64,000 nt of DNA from Pocillopora verrucosa. Lineage: Eukaryota; Cnidaria; Anthozoa; Scleractinia; Pocilloporidae. The notes beneath the pieces were generated by a model. That model saw nothing but the letters and a program-made list of their open reading frames with translations, did not search any database and was not told where the DNA came from. How positions within the stretch are numbered: position 1 is the first letter of the stretch; the number at the start of each line of letters is the position of its first letter. The stretch is taken from positions 16,037,463 to 16,101,462 of the forward strand of contig NC_089325.1 in assembly GCF_036669915.1 (NCBI RefSeq). The letters are read 5' to 3'. A program made the position numbers and the translations under genes. Of the stretch, positions 36,484-47,500 are shown one piece after another.

Positions 36484-36565
36484 ATTTGTGCTTCCTTGCC
36501 AGATTTCCAACTTCCTGAAAAAACAGCCACTCTGCAGAATAAGGGCAACGATGATCCTCACCGCC
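36484..36565 (-). other. Possible orphan signal-peptide exon
   Basis: A minus-strand ATG opens MAVRIIVALILQSGCFF, a short hydrophobic start like a signal peptide, and the frame meets a strong donor (CAA|GTAAGT) after about 29 codons. No downstream exon was found. This could be the first exon of an unseen gene or chance. Confidence 0.2.
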
Positions 36566-36599
36566 ATCTCGTCACCTAAGTACGAACACCGACGCATGG

Positions 36600-38960
36600 A
36601 ACACGCTCAAGGTCAAAAGCGAAGCACCCGCACCGAAAACGAATTGCTAGAAGTTAAGCTTTATGTATCAGAAATCCGATTTAGTAGCTTCATTCTGATG
36701 TACTCGTTGAGTGAGATTCAAAGTAAAGAGTCCCACTCATTTCTTTTCCTACTGATCAAATTTCGGGAGCATTTGTGGCCCACAGTACGTTGAAATCATT
36801 TTTAATTCGGTCTGGATAATTTCTGGTCACATTGTGGGATCATAGCTGTTCCACTACCAGTTGGGATCATTTGTGGTCCATTCACAGGGAACATTATTGG
36901 TCTAGGATCATTGCACTCTAATCTTCTGAGAATTTATGGGCCATGCACTACGCGTAAGGATCATTTTTGATCGGGTATCATTTCTAGTCTATTTTCTTAA
37001 GTATTTATTGTTCCCTCACAATTTGGAATCAATCTTTTTCCTTAATCGGGTATCAACTCTGGTCGAATTTGCCAAGAATTTATGGTTCATAACACGTTGG
37101 GATAATTTTTCGATTGTGTATCATTTCTGGTCTATATTCTTAGGCAGTTATGTTCAATCACACGTAGGGATCAACTTGATCGAGTATCTTGTCCGTTCCA
37201 ACTCATTGAATGTTTGTTTTGTAGCCCATCACACAATGATATCATTTTTTAATCTGGGATCATTTCTGATTCAATATGGGGGTTTCTTTTTGTCCACCAA
37301 TGGGATCATTTGTGGTTGGGTTTTTGATAGTCTCATTAATTATCACCTTATTGTGACAAGAGCGGGAAAAAATCGTTATTCAACACTGTCGCAATAGATC
37401 AATCAAAAGTGACTCACTAAAGAATTTTTAACCAAAGTGGTTTATTACAACTTTATCAACATTGTTGTCTCGAGCTCTTGCTCCCACGACTACTAAACAG
37501 GTGTAAGACAATAAAATTACACTGATCAGGCTGCAGACGTTTTCTAGCTAATTCTATTCCCCAAGGTTCTTTCGCTTGCAACACACTAAACGTCTACTCC
37601 AGCGGTGGCTAATGGAGTTCCGCCTTAAACTTTGCGTCTTTATGAGCCATGAAACGTTTAAATGCCCTCTTACGTTGAGACAGCTCTCGTTCACTAAGCT
37701 TGTTCCTCGATGGAGAAATTTTCTTGAAGTTGAAAAAGTGGTAGCCAGGCTAAATTATTTCTTCTGAAAAGAGGATCTTGCTCAAACTCTCTTAAAGGAA
37801 AGATGAGACTATACAAGTTGGAAAATTGATTATAAACCAATGACACAAAAAGCTGGTTCACCTTCAAGTTCAAAAGCTAAGCACCCGCACCGAAAACGAA
37901 TTGCCAGAAGTTTTATGAATTAGAAATTCAATTTAGTAGCTTTATTCTGATGTACTTATTGATTGAGATTTTAAAGGAAAGAGCCCCGCTCATTTCATTT
38001 CCTACTGATCAAATTTCGGGAGCATTTGTGGCCCACAACACGTTGAAATCATTTTTAATTCGGTTTGGATAATTTCTGGTCACATTGTGGGATCATAGCT
38101 GTTCCACTACCAGTTGGGATCATTTGAGGTCCATTCACAGGGATTCATTGGTCTAGGATCATTGCACTCTAATCTTTTGAGAATTTATGGGCCATGCATT
38201 ACGCGTAAGGATCATTTTTGATCGGGTATCATTTCTGGTCTATTTTCTTAAGTATCTATGGTCCATAACACGTTGGGATAATTTTCGATTGTGTATCATT
38301 TCTGGTCTATATTCTAAGGTAGTAATGTTCAATCACACTTTGGGAGCAATTTTAATCGAGTATCATGTCCGTTCCAACTTATTGAAGGTTTGTTTTGTGG
38401 CCTCATACCATTTTTTTAATCTGGGATCTTCTGTGGTCCAATATGAGGGTTACGAATGGTATCATTTTTGGTTGGGTTTTTGTTAGTCGCATTAATTTTT
38501 CCCTTATGATAACGAAAGCGGAAAAAATCGTTATTCAAAACTGTCATAAGATCAATCAAAAGTGGCTCACTGAAGAATTGTCAGACAAAGTAGTTTATTA
38601 TCACTTTATTTACGTTGTTGTCTCAAGCTCTTGCTTCTACAACCACATTTGAAAAGAAACTCTAAACAGTTGTAAGACAATAAAATTACACGGATCATGC
38701 TACAGACGTTTTTTAGCTAATTCTATTCCTAAAGATTCTTTCACAAGCAATGCAGTCAACGTCTACTCCAGCGGTGGTTAATGGAGTTCTGCGTTAACCT
38801 TGGCGTCTTTATGAGCCATGAAACGTTTAAATGCTCTCTCACGTTGGGGTGCCTGTGGTCCGGGACGAAGTCGAGACAGTTCTCGTTCACTAAGCTTGTT
38901 CCTCATTGGAAACTGCAAGGTAACAATAGACATGATAGAGAAATTTTCTTAAGTTGAAAG
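36600..38960. repeat. Tandem duplication (two ~1.1-kb units) containing a degenerate minisatellite and a coding exon
   Basis: Unit A (about 36612-37790) and unit B (about 37868-38960) share order and sequence from AAGCACCCGCACCGAAAACG through the TTCACTAAGCTTGTTCCTC exon. Each unit holds a degenerate minisatellite (36800-37330 and 37990-38480) whose core GGGATCATTTNTGGTC recurs roughly every 45-55 bases. Unit B lacks a stretch of about 85 bases present in unit A. On the minus strand each unit also carries one copy of the last exon of the small secreted-protein gene. Confidence 0.8.
37609..37722 (-). CDS. Duplicated last exon (copy A) of the small secreted-protein gene; alternative exon or relic
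   Basis: Minus-strand frame of 37 codons plus TAG, homologous to the exon at 38778-38912: SRNKLSERELS, then a 9-codon deletion, then RAFKRFMAHKDAK and AELH. The original acceptor (TTGCAG) has been deleted, but an AG after CACTTTTTCAACTTCAAG gives an in-phase (phase 0) start KISPSRNK. It could therefore be spliced to the signal-peptide exon at 40613-40759 as an alternative last exon. The frame is intact and substitutions keep the basic character. Without RNA evidence it may equally be an unused relic. Confidence 0.4.
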   Translation of the reverse strand, partial: KISPSRNKLSERELSQRKRAFKRFMAHKDAKFKAELH

Positions 38961-40759
38961 GCGTTACCCAGGTTTGATTATATTTTCTGAAAAGAGAATC
39001 TTGTCCAAACTATTTTAAATGGGAAGATTAGACAAAGCAAGTTGGAAAATAGAATATAAAAAAGTGACACAACATGCTCCGCTGAGAATTGCTTTACTCA
39101 CGAGCTTTTCTATTCCAATCCAATTATGATATCTTTAAATTCGCATTCGGAGCCCAGGCCACGCGCTACTGATCCTCCTTTCCCTTCACGCATGACCCTG
39201 GTGACAAAATTTTCAAAACTATTCGCCTGCCTCCTCATCAGGATTCCATTGAGCAACTAGGGATGGGTGGGGAGAGTATGAATACAAGCACACCAGGCGT
39301 TTATGCGGAAAAATTAAATCTGGCGTTAATTCTGATGGCTCTTAATGAACAGAGCCGCAAGGGTCAGTCTTCTGTTGCATGTAATTAGGCGCACGTAGGT
39401 ATAAGAGGCTTTAAATAGACACCCGGTTGAAAAAGATAATTTAGTGTTAACAACTGAGTTGTAAACGTAAATTGGCCACCGTAAAGAGTTTAAAGGCTGA
39501 CGTTCCGAGCTTTAGCCCTTCGTCAGAGCGATTGGTGTAAAAAAGAGCCTGGAAATCGATTTGTGTCATCTTAACGGGGTCATTATAAAAACGTTGGTTC
39601 AGGCTTAGCTATGAGTGTCACGCTAAAACTTGGTTCCCTGATAGTTTACGTTTATCAGATTTTGACAGCTTTTCAGTCCTGAGGACGCTGTCTCGTACAA
39701 AACTAATACCGGTATTTGCTTTACACAGCAGGAAGATGATAATTGGAGGAGTGCGTAACCTCACGAAGCCAATCTTATCCTGAATAGACTGACGCAAAAA
39801 TAACGCACATTGAAATCTAAATAAAGAAATCCGAGAGAATACACTTCAGAGGGATTGCAGTTCATACCCTTCCGATGATTTAAATATTGCAAATAAATAA
39901 AGAACCTAGTCATCTATTATGAAATTCTGCTGCACTGGAATGCAAACTATTAGTTGTTTACTCAGAAGAAAATTAATGGCATGTTGTCATAAAAGTTCTT
40001 TAAATCGCGGTTATTTTCATCGCCGTTAAAATTATCTTCGTTGCAGCAAGTATGGGAATTCGAATGAAAAGCGCAAACTCCATGCAGAGTGAAATAGCTA
40101 ATAAAACTTTTAAAATCCTCTTAATTATACCACTGAGAATTATCTAAACAATGGTTAGTAGCCTGGTGCGAAGACCTAAACATTGACATTTTCTTTGGTT
40201 GTCATACTTAGCATGCATTTATCAGGGACGTGTTAACGACAGCCTCTAAAGACTTATCAGACGATAGGCGGAGGTACAAACTAGAAAGTTAGGACCGTCA
40301 ACAGCTTCAAAGCGGAAGTTTAAGGAAAGAAAAGTTATTAACATCAAAAATGTCAATAGATAAACTTTTTTTAGCATATTCATTTTAATAGACAAACCGG
40401 ATATTTGCATATCGCAGACTGAGAGAGATGCAATCTTTACCAGGTTTTAAAATTAAGAAATTGTTTGAACTTGCTTAGGGTTAGAAAAAATTTGCAAAAT
40501 CCTTAGACATTCGACCTTCGGGTGAATTCAATTTCTACCAAGGTTAAAAAACTACTTAAATGGTCTCCATTTCAATTATATCTCATCAATTCACTCAATA
40601 TAAACACCTCACCTCTTTTTCTCGACGATTCTGTAATCGGTCTTTTAACATCATACGCTTGCCGTTGTACTTCCAATTTTGCATATTCGCCGCGGCCATG
40701 GAATCTGAGACGAAACTGACTGTGATGCACAGGACCATAAGAAAACCAACCCAAGACAT
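38778..40759 (-). CDS. Small secreted protein / candidate neuropeptide precursor, two exons
   Basis: Exon 1 is 40759-40613 (49 codons) and exon 2 is 38912-38778 (44 codons plus TAA), both phase 0, joined GAG|GTGAGG ... TTGCAG|TTT, giving 93 residues. Residues 1-22 (MSWVGFLMVLCITVSFVSDS) look like a signal peptide. An upstream in-frame ATG at 40813 would bury it, so 40759 is preferred. Directly after the predicted cleavage site comes NMQNWKYNGKR (residues 25-35). G-K-R is the classical signal for dibasic cleavage and C-terminal amidation, so a short amidated peptide ending in KYN-amide is predicted. The rest is basic (KDRLQNRREK, FKRFMAHKDAK) with a further KR at residues 78-79. AATAAA on the minus strand at 38610-38605 suits a poly(A) site. 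I recognise no family. Secretion is a good inference and hormone function a guess. Confidence 0.5.
39447..39530 (+). repeat. Dispersed repeat, Penelope/hammerhead-associated type, copy 2
   Basis: AAATTGGCCACCGTAAAGAG, GGCTGACGTTCCGAGC and TTTAGCCCTTCGTCAGAGCG. The minus strand reads CTGACGAAGGGCTAAAGCTC followed by GGAAC: a complete CUGANGA block and a four-pair stem II, but GGAA in place of GAAA in the second core block, so not expected to cleave. Lies in the intron of the small secreted-protein gene. Confidence 0.6.
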
Positions 40760-42600
40760 CTTAGTCAGTGCAGTCGGAGACGAGGTAATCGAGTAATGCC
40801 TACAATGAATCACCCAGCTGCTAATGTCCTGAATTGATTTGTGGACACCTCTTCAAGTTTTCATTCCTTACTAATTATTCTGTCGCAATACCCATACAAA
40901 TGGTAAAGAAATAAATCTCCTAACTTCTTATTCAATACTTCATTTATGTCGTGTTCTGAGAGTTCCTCTTTTGGTCAGAATATTGTCTCTTAGCTTATTG
41001 CAAGTTTCATTTCCTTCTCATTAACCGTTTCTCATTAAATGTAGTGAGATTATAGGAGAAATTATCTTTTGAGCACTTTGTTGATACTATGGGCGTAAGC
41101 GGATTGATATACAATCAACAATTAACGACAAAGAGCCTAACACACAGTTTGAGTCGTTTTTCGTCACAGAAATGTCTGACAAAATTCGTCAATGAAGTCA
41201 TCAAGTATAGCTTTTGATAGTTTCGTGCAAAATATTATCTCTCCAAAGCATATTTTCTTATGCCACTAACATAGTAAATGCGATTTATTACGAAAATTCA
41301 TTAAGACAAGACAAACAATTGCAGGGCTTTAAACAAAACTTAGAGATTTATTCAAATTCCTAACTTGTCAACCGTAGAAGGAATTCTAAAGAGTGTTTAT
41401 TTGGCTTTATTAAAATTCCACTTTTACGGATGAAAAACCATGCTTTTTTGCATAAAAGTTCCATTCATTTGTCTGGATGGTGTGGTGACTCGAAAGTTCA
41501 CTCGGTATACATGGGTGGACTTCGCTTTGAAAGAATCGAATTTTAAGAAGGCAAACAGCCGGAGAAAACAGTTTGCCCGGAAAATTAAGTTGTGCAATCA
41601 GTTATTAGTTTAGCACTGATTTGAAATACTGCCTTCATAATTGCTGTAAATAAAGAGGTGCTGCTAAATAATTCATAACAACGCCTGAGGGACTTTAGCA
41701 GCAGGCATATATATTGCTTAAGTTAAAACGTAGGTCCATAAAAAGACTCTGGCAAATGTAATTTAATCTCTATCGGTAATATTGATTAATTAGTAATTCG
41801 CTAGGCTCTGAAACCATTTTCATCAATTAATATTGTCTTGTTGAGTAATCCTTACAAACCCACTTTTCTGGCAGTAATTTGCAATTGAAAGGGATTCGCC
41901 ATCTTTGAATTCTTTTTATCAAAAGAAATTTTATTGAAGCGTAACGTATTAAACATAAAACTTGTTGTTATGGAAATGTAAGTTCGATAGGCAAAAAGAC
42001 TGAAAGGAACTTTACCTGACGCATCATGTGTTAGTCTCAGTGCTGGTCTTATACTGGCCCTATGCTGGCCCTATGCTGGCTCTATGCTGACCCTATGCTG
42101 GCCAGAAAGAAGTATTCCGTACACCATCAAGTCAGGACAATGAATTACCAAGCACAAAAAGAGGACAAGAGTCTTCATTTTGTTTCGGGTCTACATATGT
42201 TTAGTTTAGTTTACTGTTAGGTTTTATTTCATTTGTCCCGTACAATGAATAAAATTATTATTCTACCGCTTTGTCATTCATGAAAAAGTGCAAAACATGC
42301 CACGTTATTACACCACAGAACAAGGCAAAAATACCGAGGAAAAAAATGAACGAACTGAACGATCCGATACAAACTTCTTTTTTTTCGTTTTTGAGGGCCT
42401 TCCGGCCTCTGAAAAATGCCACGTAACTCCCAAAATATCTGCTCGTATTACATGTTAAACCATTGAGTAAAGCACATCTTAACTGATTTAACCAAGCACC
42501 GCCGCCGATCCGGCACATTTGTACTTTTGTAACACGTAACTTTCCCGATCGTGGGCTGTAGAACTGAATAGGGGGTGCAATGCAATGAAGGCTTGTGCTA
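40760..42600. other. Spacer, with a short minisatellite
   Basis: Mostly AT-rich with no supported exon. At about 42041-42105 there is a tandem array of an 11-base unit (GGCCCTATGCT) with about five copies. A minus-strand 86-codon frame (42258-42518) with one hydrophobic helix has no support beyond length. Confidence 0.4.
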
Positions 42601-43291
42601 GTTACAGGCAGTCCCTTACAGATTGTGCTAGTAAAAGTAGTATATTAAACTACAAGTATTGCTCGATTTTTTGCCAAATTATGCTGGAAATTATCCTAGT
42701 TTAAGATTGTGCTGCATGATTATTTTTAATAAAGGAACACAAAACAAGTTCAAATTCATTTCTATATAAAGCATGATATCTAAAAACCGGAGACTTAAAG
42801 TGTCAAAAGGTATGATGTTAGCATCATGAGTAATATGTCCTGATAACTCAGATCATGTCGAACGTGATGAAACCTTCTGGCCAGACGGGTGGCTGCTTAG
42901 GCTCGATTTCCGTTGCTCTTTCGTGTCCGGTCTTCGCAAGGAACGCGGCCTCATAGCGGCTGGTTATCGTCTTTATCTGTGAGTTGCTCGATGTCTCTTT
43001 TTTTGCCTGTAGAGGTGGAACTAGTACTATGCAATCTTTACTCCCGGTGTTCCATCCCCTTAGAGGACAAATGACGCAGAATAGCCTCAATATCACGAAT
43101 ATATATAAATAATCAATCCAAAAGACCAAACAACTCATGACTCTCGTAATGTTCCCTTCAAAAACACTTAACCGATGATGTTCTAATTATTCCAGTGGTG
43201 CTACATTTATAAGAAGCAAAAATTATGCTCGTTTTTCCAAATTATGTAAAAAATTATGCAAGCACAATCTCTAAGGGTCTGTAGTTACAGG
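42599..43291. mobile_element. 673-bp terminal-inverted-repeat element with 10-bp target duplication
   Basis: The element spans 42609-43281. Its left end is CAGTCCCTTACAGATTGTGC and the complement of its right end is CAGACCCTTAGAGATTGTGC (two mismatches in 20). It is flanked by exact 10-base direct repeats TAGTTACAGG (42599-42608 and 43282-43291). Inside each end lie AATTATGC-type motifs. The 10-base duplication excludes hAT (8) and PIF/Harbinger (3), and suits a Mutator-like or related element. It carries a 96-codon minus-strand frame (42848-43138) with one N-terminal hydrophobic helix and no transposase motif, so it is non-autonomous. Confidence 0.8.
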
Positions 43292-43637
43292 TCGGTTACT
43301 GTGTAAGCGACATATTAGTGTTTGTTACCGATGTGCAGGTGGTTTTTTCAGGACGATGGATTCAGGGTGATGAATTTGCTCACACCGTTTGTTAAAAATA
43401 AACCACAAAACAGCCACAGAAAAAAAAGAGAAAATTACCCTTAGTTACCGCACTTAAGATCAGCTTAGTTCCCCTCAACTTGTTCTGGCTCAGCCCAAAC
43501 TTCAACCGGAAATACGTACGTTTATGTACGCATTTGGCTGTCCCCTTCTTTTATTCTGAGAAATAACAATTCTTGGGGAAAGCCATTGTTAGCAAGTTTC
43601 TCTTTCAATACCTGTAACAACTTTTCTATGACAAACA

Positions 43638-43671
43638 TACGTATACATATACGTATATATGTATATATATT
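43638..43671. repeat. TA-rich dinucleotide tract
   Basis: ATACGTATACATATACGTAT-type alternating purine-pyrimidine stretch, upstream of the SAR1 5' region. Confidence 0.7.
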
Positions 43672-44526
43672 AGAAGAAGTCTAAGCAACCTGGAAAAAAA
43701 AAACAACTTACGTAGGCAGGTATGATCTTCGCGTGCCTTAGACGCCCCTGACCGGAAGTCACTCATGATCCAAATCGAGGTCATTACGTGGCGCAGTTGC
43801 GCAATAGGTTCAATATACGGGACATCGTGCCGGAAAGTCGTACGCGTGTAAAATTTTGTGTAAGAGTTTTATACGAAATTCCAATATTATCACGATTTTA
43901 AGTAGGATTTTCAAAGTTTTAGGTAAGTTTGAAAAGGTTTTTGTGATAATTTCCTTGTGGAAAATCCTTCTCGGTTCACTTTACCCGAAAATTTGTTGGG
44001 CGTGAAGGTATACTTGTTACTCTGAACCGGCAAATGATAATTCGGTTTGGCACTACGTGTCCTTGAACCGAGAAGTATGCAGCGTTTAAAAGAGCTTTGT
44101 TAAGTCTTCTATGAAATTATCCCGCTAATTCCTACTTCGTAGTAGTATCCACGGCATCGAATTTACAGTGAACAAGTGAACGGTGTTCTATTTTGGGATA
44201 GATAGTGGCGCTTTACGTAATTTTTGGCACGTCACCACAACTACAGTAGCAATGCTATAAATGTCTGAGACTATTTAGCTGACAGAAGAAATACGCTGTG
44301 GTTTTGAAACAATCATTCCTCCGTTTCTATCGAAGAGAGAAATTAAAGCTGTTTCATAATGACTATTTTGTCTGAAAGTGAATTTAGCATGATGAGATTC
44401 AATCTGTGAGTTGTTCGTGAAGTTAATTTGTATCTTCGAAGGAAGATTGTGTAAAGAACTGTTCTCAGGATTTAATTTCATGTAAAAACGATTGTCTCTG
44501 TCAACATTTTCAGGTTTGTTGCAAAA

Positions 44527-47500
44527 ATGTTTATGTGGGAATGGTTTACAGGAATGTTAAACTATTTAGGTAAGTTTTTGTCCTAGACAAATTTCTAGCT
44601 TCTGCGGATGGAATTACTTGCAGTGGAGAATTATTCTGCGATTACAAAAAATAAGTTAACGAAAAGCCTTAGCTGTTTGTGCAGATACATTCAGTACACT
44701 CAGATTCAAGGGTTTTAGTAGAAATTAATCTAGTGCATTAGTTAAAGATGAGTTTTATTTTCTCGTACTTTTGCCTTTTGTCTTAAATTTGGGCTGATAC
44801 AAACTGTGTGTTGTGCATACACTGTACATGATTCATTGTAGTATCTATCCTGTTAGTTTTGACCACCTGTTTCAGTTTCGCTCTAGGGAAAATTGCCAAT
44901 TTTTCATCTAGGAGATGAAACTATTTTCCAATGGGCAATTGCCTAATGTATGTGCTAATTTTCTAGCCAAAGATATTCAAGATTTTTGCTTCATTGGCGA
45001 GTCTGTGTTGAGCTCAATCTTGTTGTTGTTCATCTATTTTGAAAGCTATACAAGTATTGGACATTTCTTTAAATCTTGAAATTGAGTTACATGATGAGAC
45101 AATGACTTTTGTCAGTCTACCACTGTGATTGTGCTGTACTGAATACTTCAAGCCTCCAGTATAGCAAACAGTTTCTATACACTGTATGCCCAGGAGGTTT
45201 GAGATTCAGTCCACATGCAGGATGAATACAGTGTGTTTACAGTGGAATTAATTTTCTGATAGGGTTCACTGTTAGAAGAAAAACAGCAACAACAAAACAA
45301 ATATGGCCAATAGAGCTTAAATTGTTAAAAATCCCATCTGGAAAGGGGCATGAATAATAGGCAGTATAGAGGTCACAGCAGGCTATGGAGAGAAAGATGT
45401 AGCAAAATCTGGTGTGTGGAACTTGAACTTTGGACCTCCTAAATTTTAAAGTCCAGACTTGCTTGAACCAGTCAGCATAGTTCATGCATTTTTGTGTCAT
45501 GACATTTATAACATTTATTTAGATGAAGTATTTTGTGTCTGTTTCTCGAAATATCTGGGAAAGAGACTGGTGCAAATGTTGTGAATTAATGAGTGAAGGG
45601 TTACAATTAATGTTGAACAGTTTTATAATAGTGCGTGTATTGCTTTTTTCCCTCAGGGCTAATGAAAAAGACTGGTAAATTAGTTTTTCTAGGACTAGAT
45701 AATGCTGGTAAAACAACCCTGTTGCACATGCTGAAGGATGATCGTATGGCACAGCATGTACCAACCCTGCATCCAAGTATGTTGTTTTCTTATGTACATA
45801 TACTTGAAGATGTTCTTTTATATATTTATTCATTTAAATAGCTGTTGGATCTGATGGTTTGAAAATTTGTCAGTTGTAAGTTCTGCCCTTCACTACAACT
45901 GTACAATGCTTAATGAACAATTCAAACTGACAGAAGGGTCAGGGCGTGAAATTTTTTTTTTCTGATAGCCACTCAGCTCCTAAATTCTTCAAAGTGGTAG
46001 CCAATTCAAAAAAAGTTGGTCGCCATTTTCAGAGACAAACAAAACCCTTTGTTACGCTGTCAGCATCCTAGATAGACCCTCCAAAATTAAGGTAGGGAAA
46101 AGATCTTTAGTGTGCTTTAAAGTGGACACTAGGATGGATGATATACAATGTTCAAGCTCACCTAAATCCAAGATGGCTTCTAGTTATCGATTGAGATGCA
46201 CATACTGCATTTTGGAAACAAACTTAACAAGGAAGTTTGCTGCAGATTTATCTCTGCAAATCTTTTTAATCCACTATATCTCATGGTAAGGTTATGATGA
46301 AACATTCTAGTCACCAATATGGCAACCAATTTTCAGGATTTGGTCACCAAAGTGAAAAATTTAGTAGCATTGGCACCTGTATTAGGCACAATTTCACACC
46401 CTGAGGGTACATTTTGGTAACAACTCACCTTGAAAAGAGGAGTCAGGAGTTGAAACATACACGTAGTCATTGTTGTACTCTATAGGTTGTAGGTCTTAAA
46501 TGGATTGTTAGAGTCAGTTTTCAAACAGTTTGTTTCCAATATTTTACTTATACAGTATGGCTCAATAATAAGTTGACATTCCCTCAATCCTCAGTTCTTG
46601 ATAACTCTGAGGAACAAGGCTTGAGTCAAGTTTTGAGACATTCAAATCAAGCATCAAGACCCTTGAAACTCAGTTTGAGACACTATAAATGGGTCAACAA
46701 AGGATTTTGTGGGAAATTAATTTTTCATACAAGTTGAAGTTCCTTTCCTTCAGTCTAATCCATGCAATGAAAATCCATATAGCATGCATCATGGGTGATA
46801 AGGGAAATCTTTGCTCAAAATACAAATGTAGTTCTGATGTTTTGGACAATAACCTCGTGAACATTATCATTCTTACCGTATATGTGACCCTCCTTGTTAT
46901 CTTAAAGGAAATGTAAACCTCATGGTCTTGTTCAATTTGTTTCAAAAAATGTTAATTGAAGTCATTCTATGTTAAATCCTAGCATCAGAGGAATTGTCAA
47001 TGGGTGGCATGAAGTTCACAACATTTGATCTAGGTGGTCATAAGCAAGGTATGATATGCTTCCCTTGTAGATCCATTGTTACAGTGTACTTAAGTTTGGG
47101 TATAGGAAGGAGAGTGAGTGGATGTGCTGATTCCCTTACTTGTAAACTTTAGTACAGGTACATGTAGACTCCCAGAAGAGTACTTTAAAGAGTTTAAAGG
47201 CAGATATTTCAAGCATTAGCCCTTTGTCGATCGCTGTGACGAAGGGCTAGCACTCGAAACATCAGCCTTTAAACTCTTAACAGTGGTCAATTTACGTTTT
47301 CAACTCAGTTGTTAGCACTAAATTACCTGTTATACTCTTCCACCATTGCAGCACCACAGTTTCTTTCGAAACTTACCCCCTTTATTCTCAGAAGAGTAGT
47401 TTCATTTCTAAGATATCCCTCTCATAACGGTTTTACCTCTGTGTGATGTCAGTAAACATGAAAGGAATATAATGTAGAGAAGCCTAAGGATAAGTTTTCT

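Noticed and set aside
36936..37397. 153-codon plus frame
   Set aside because: Composed of the degenerate minisatellite repeat. The related frame in unit B is broken, so coding is unlikely.
42258..42518. 86-codon minus frame with one hydrophobic helix
   Set aside because: No partner exon, no recognisable family and no supporting splice or poly(A) context beyond AT-rich sequence.
45635..45841. 68-codon plus frame
   Set aside because: It is SAR1 coding exon 2 read through its donor into the intron; replaced by the spliced model.
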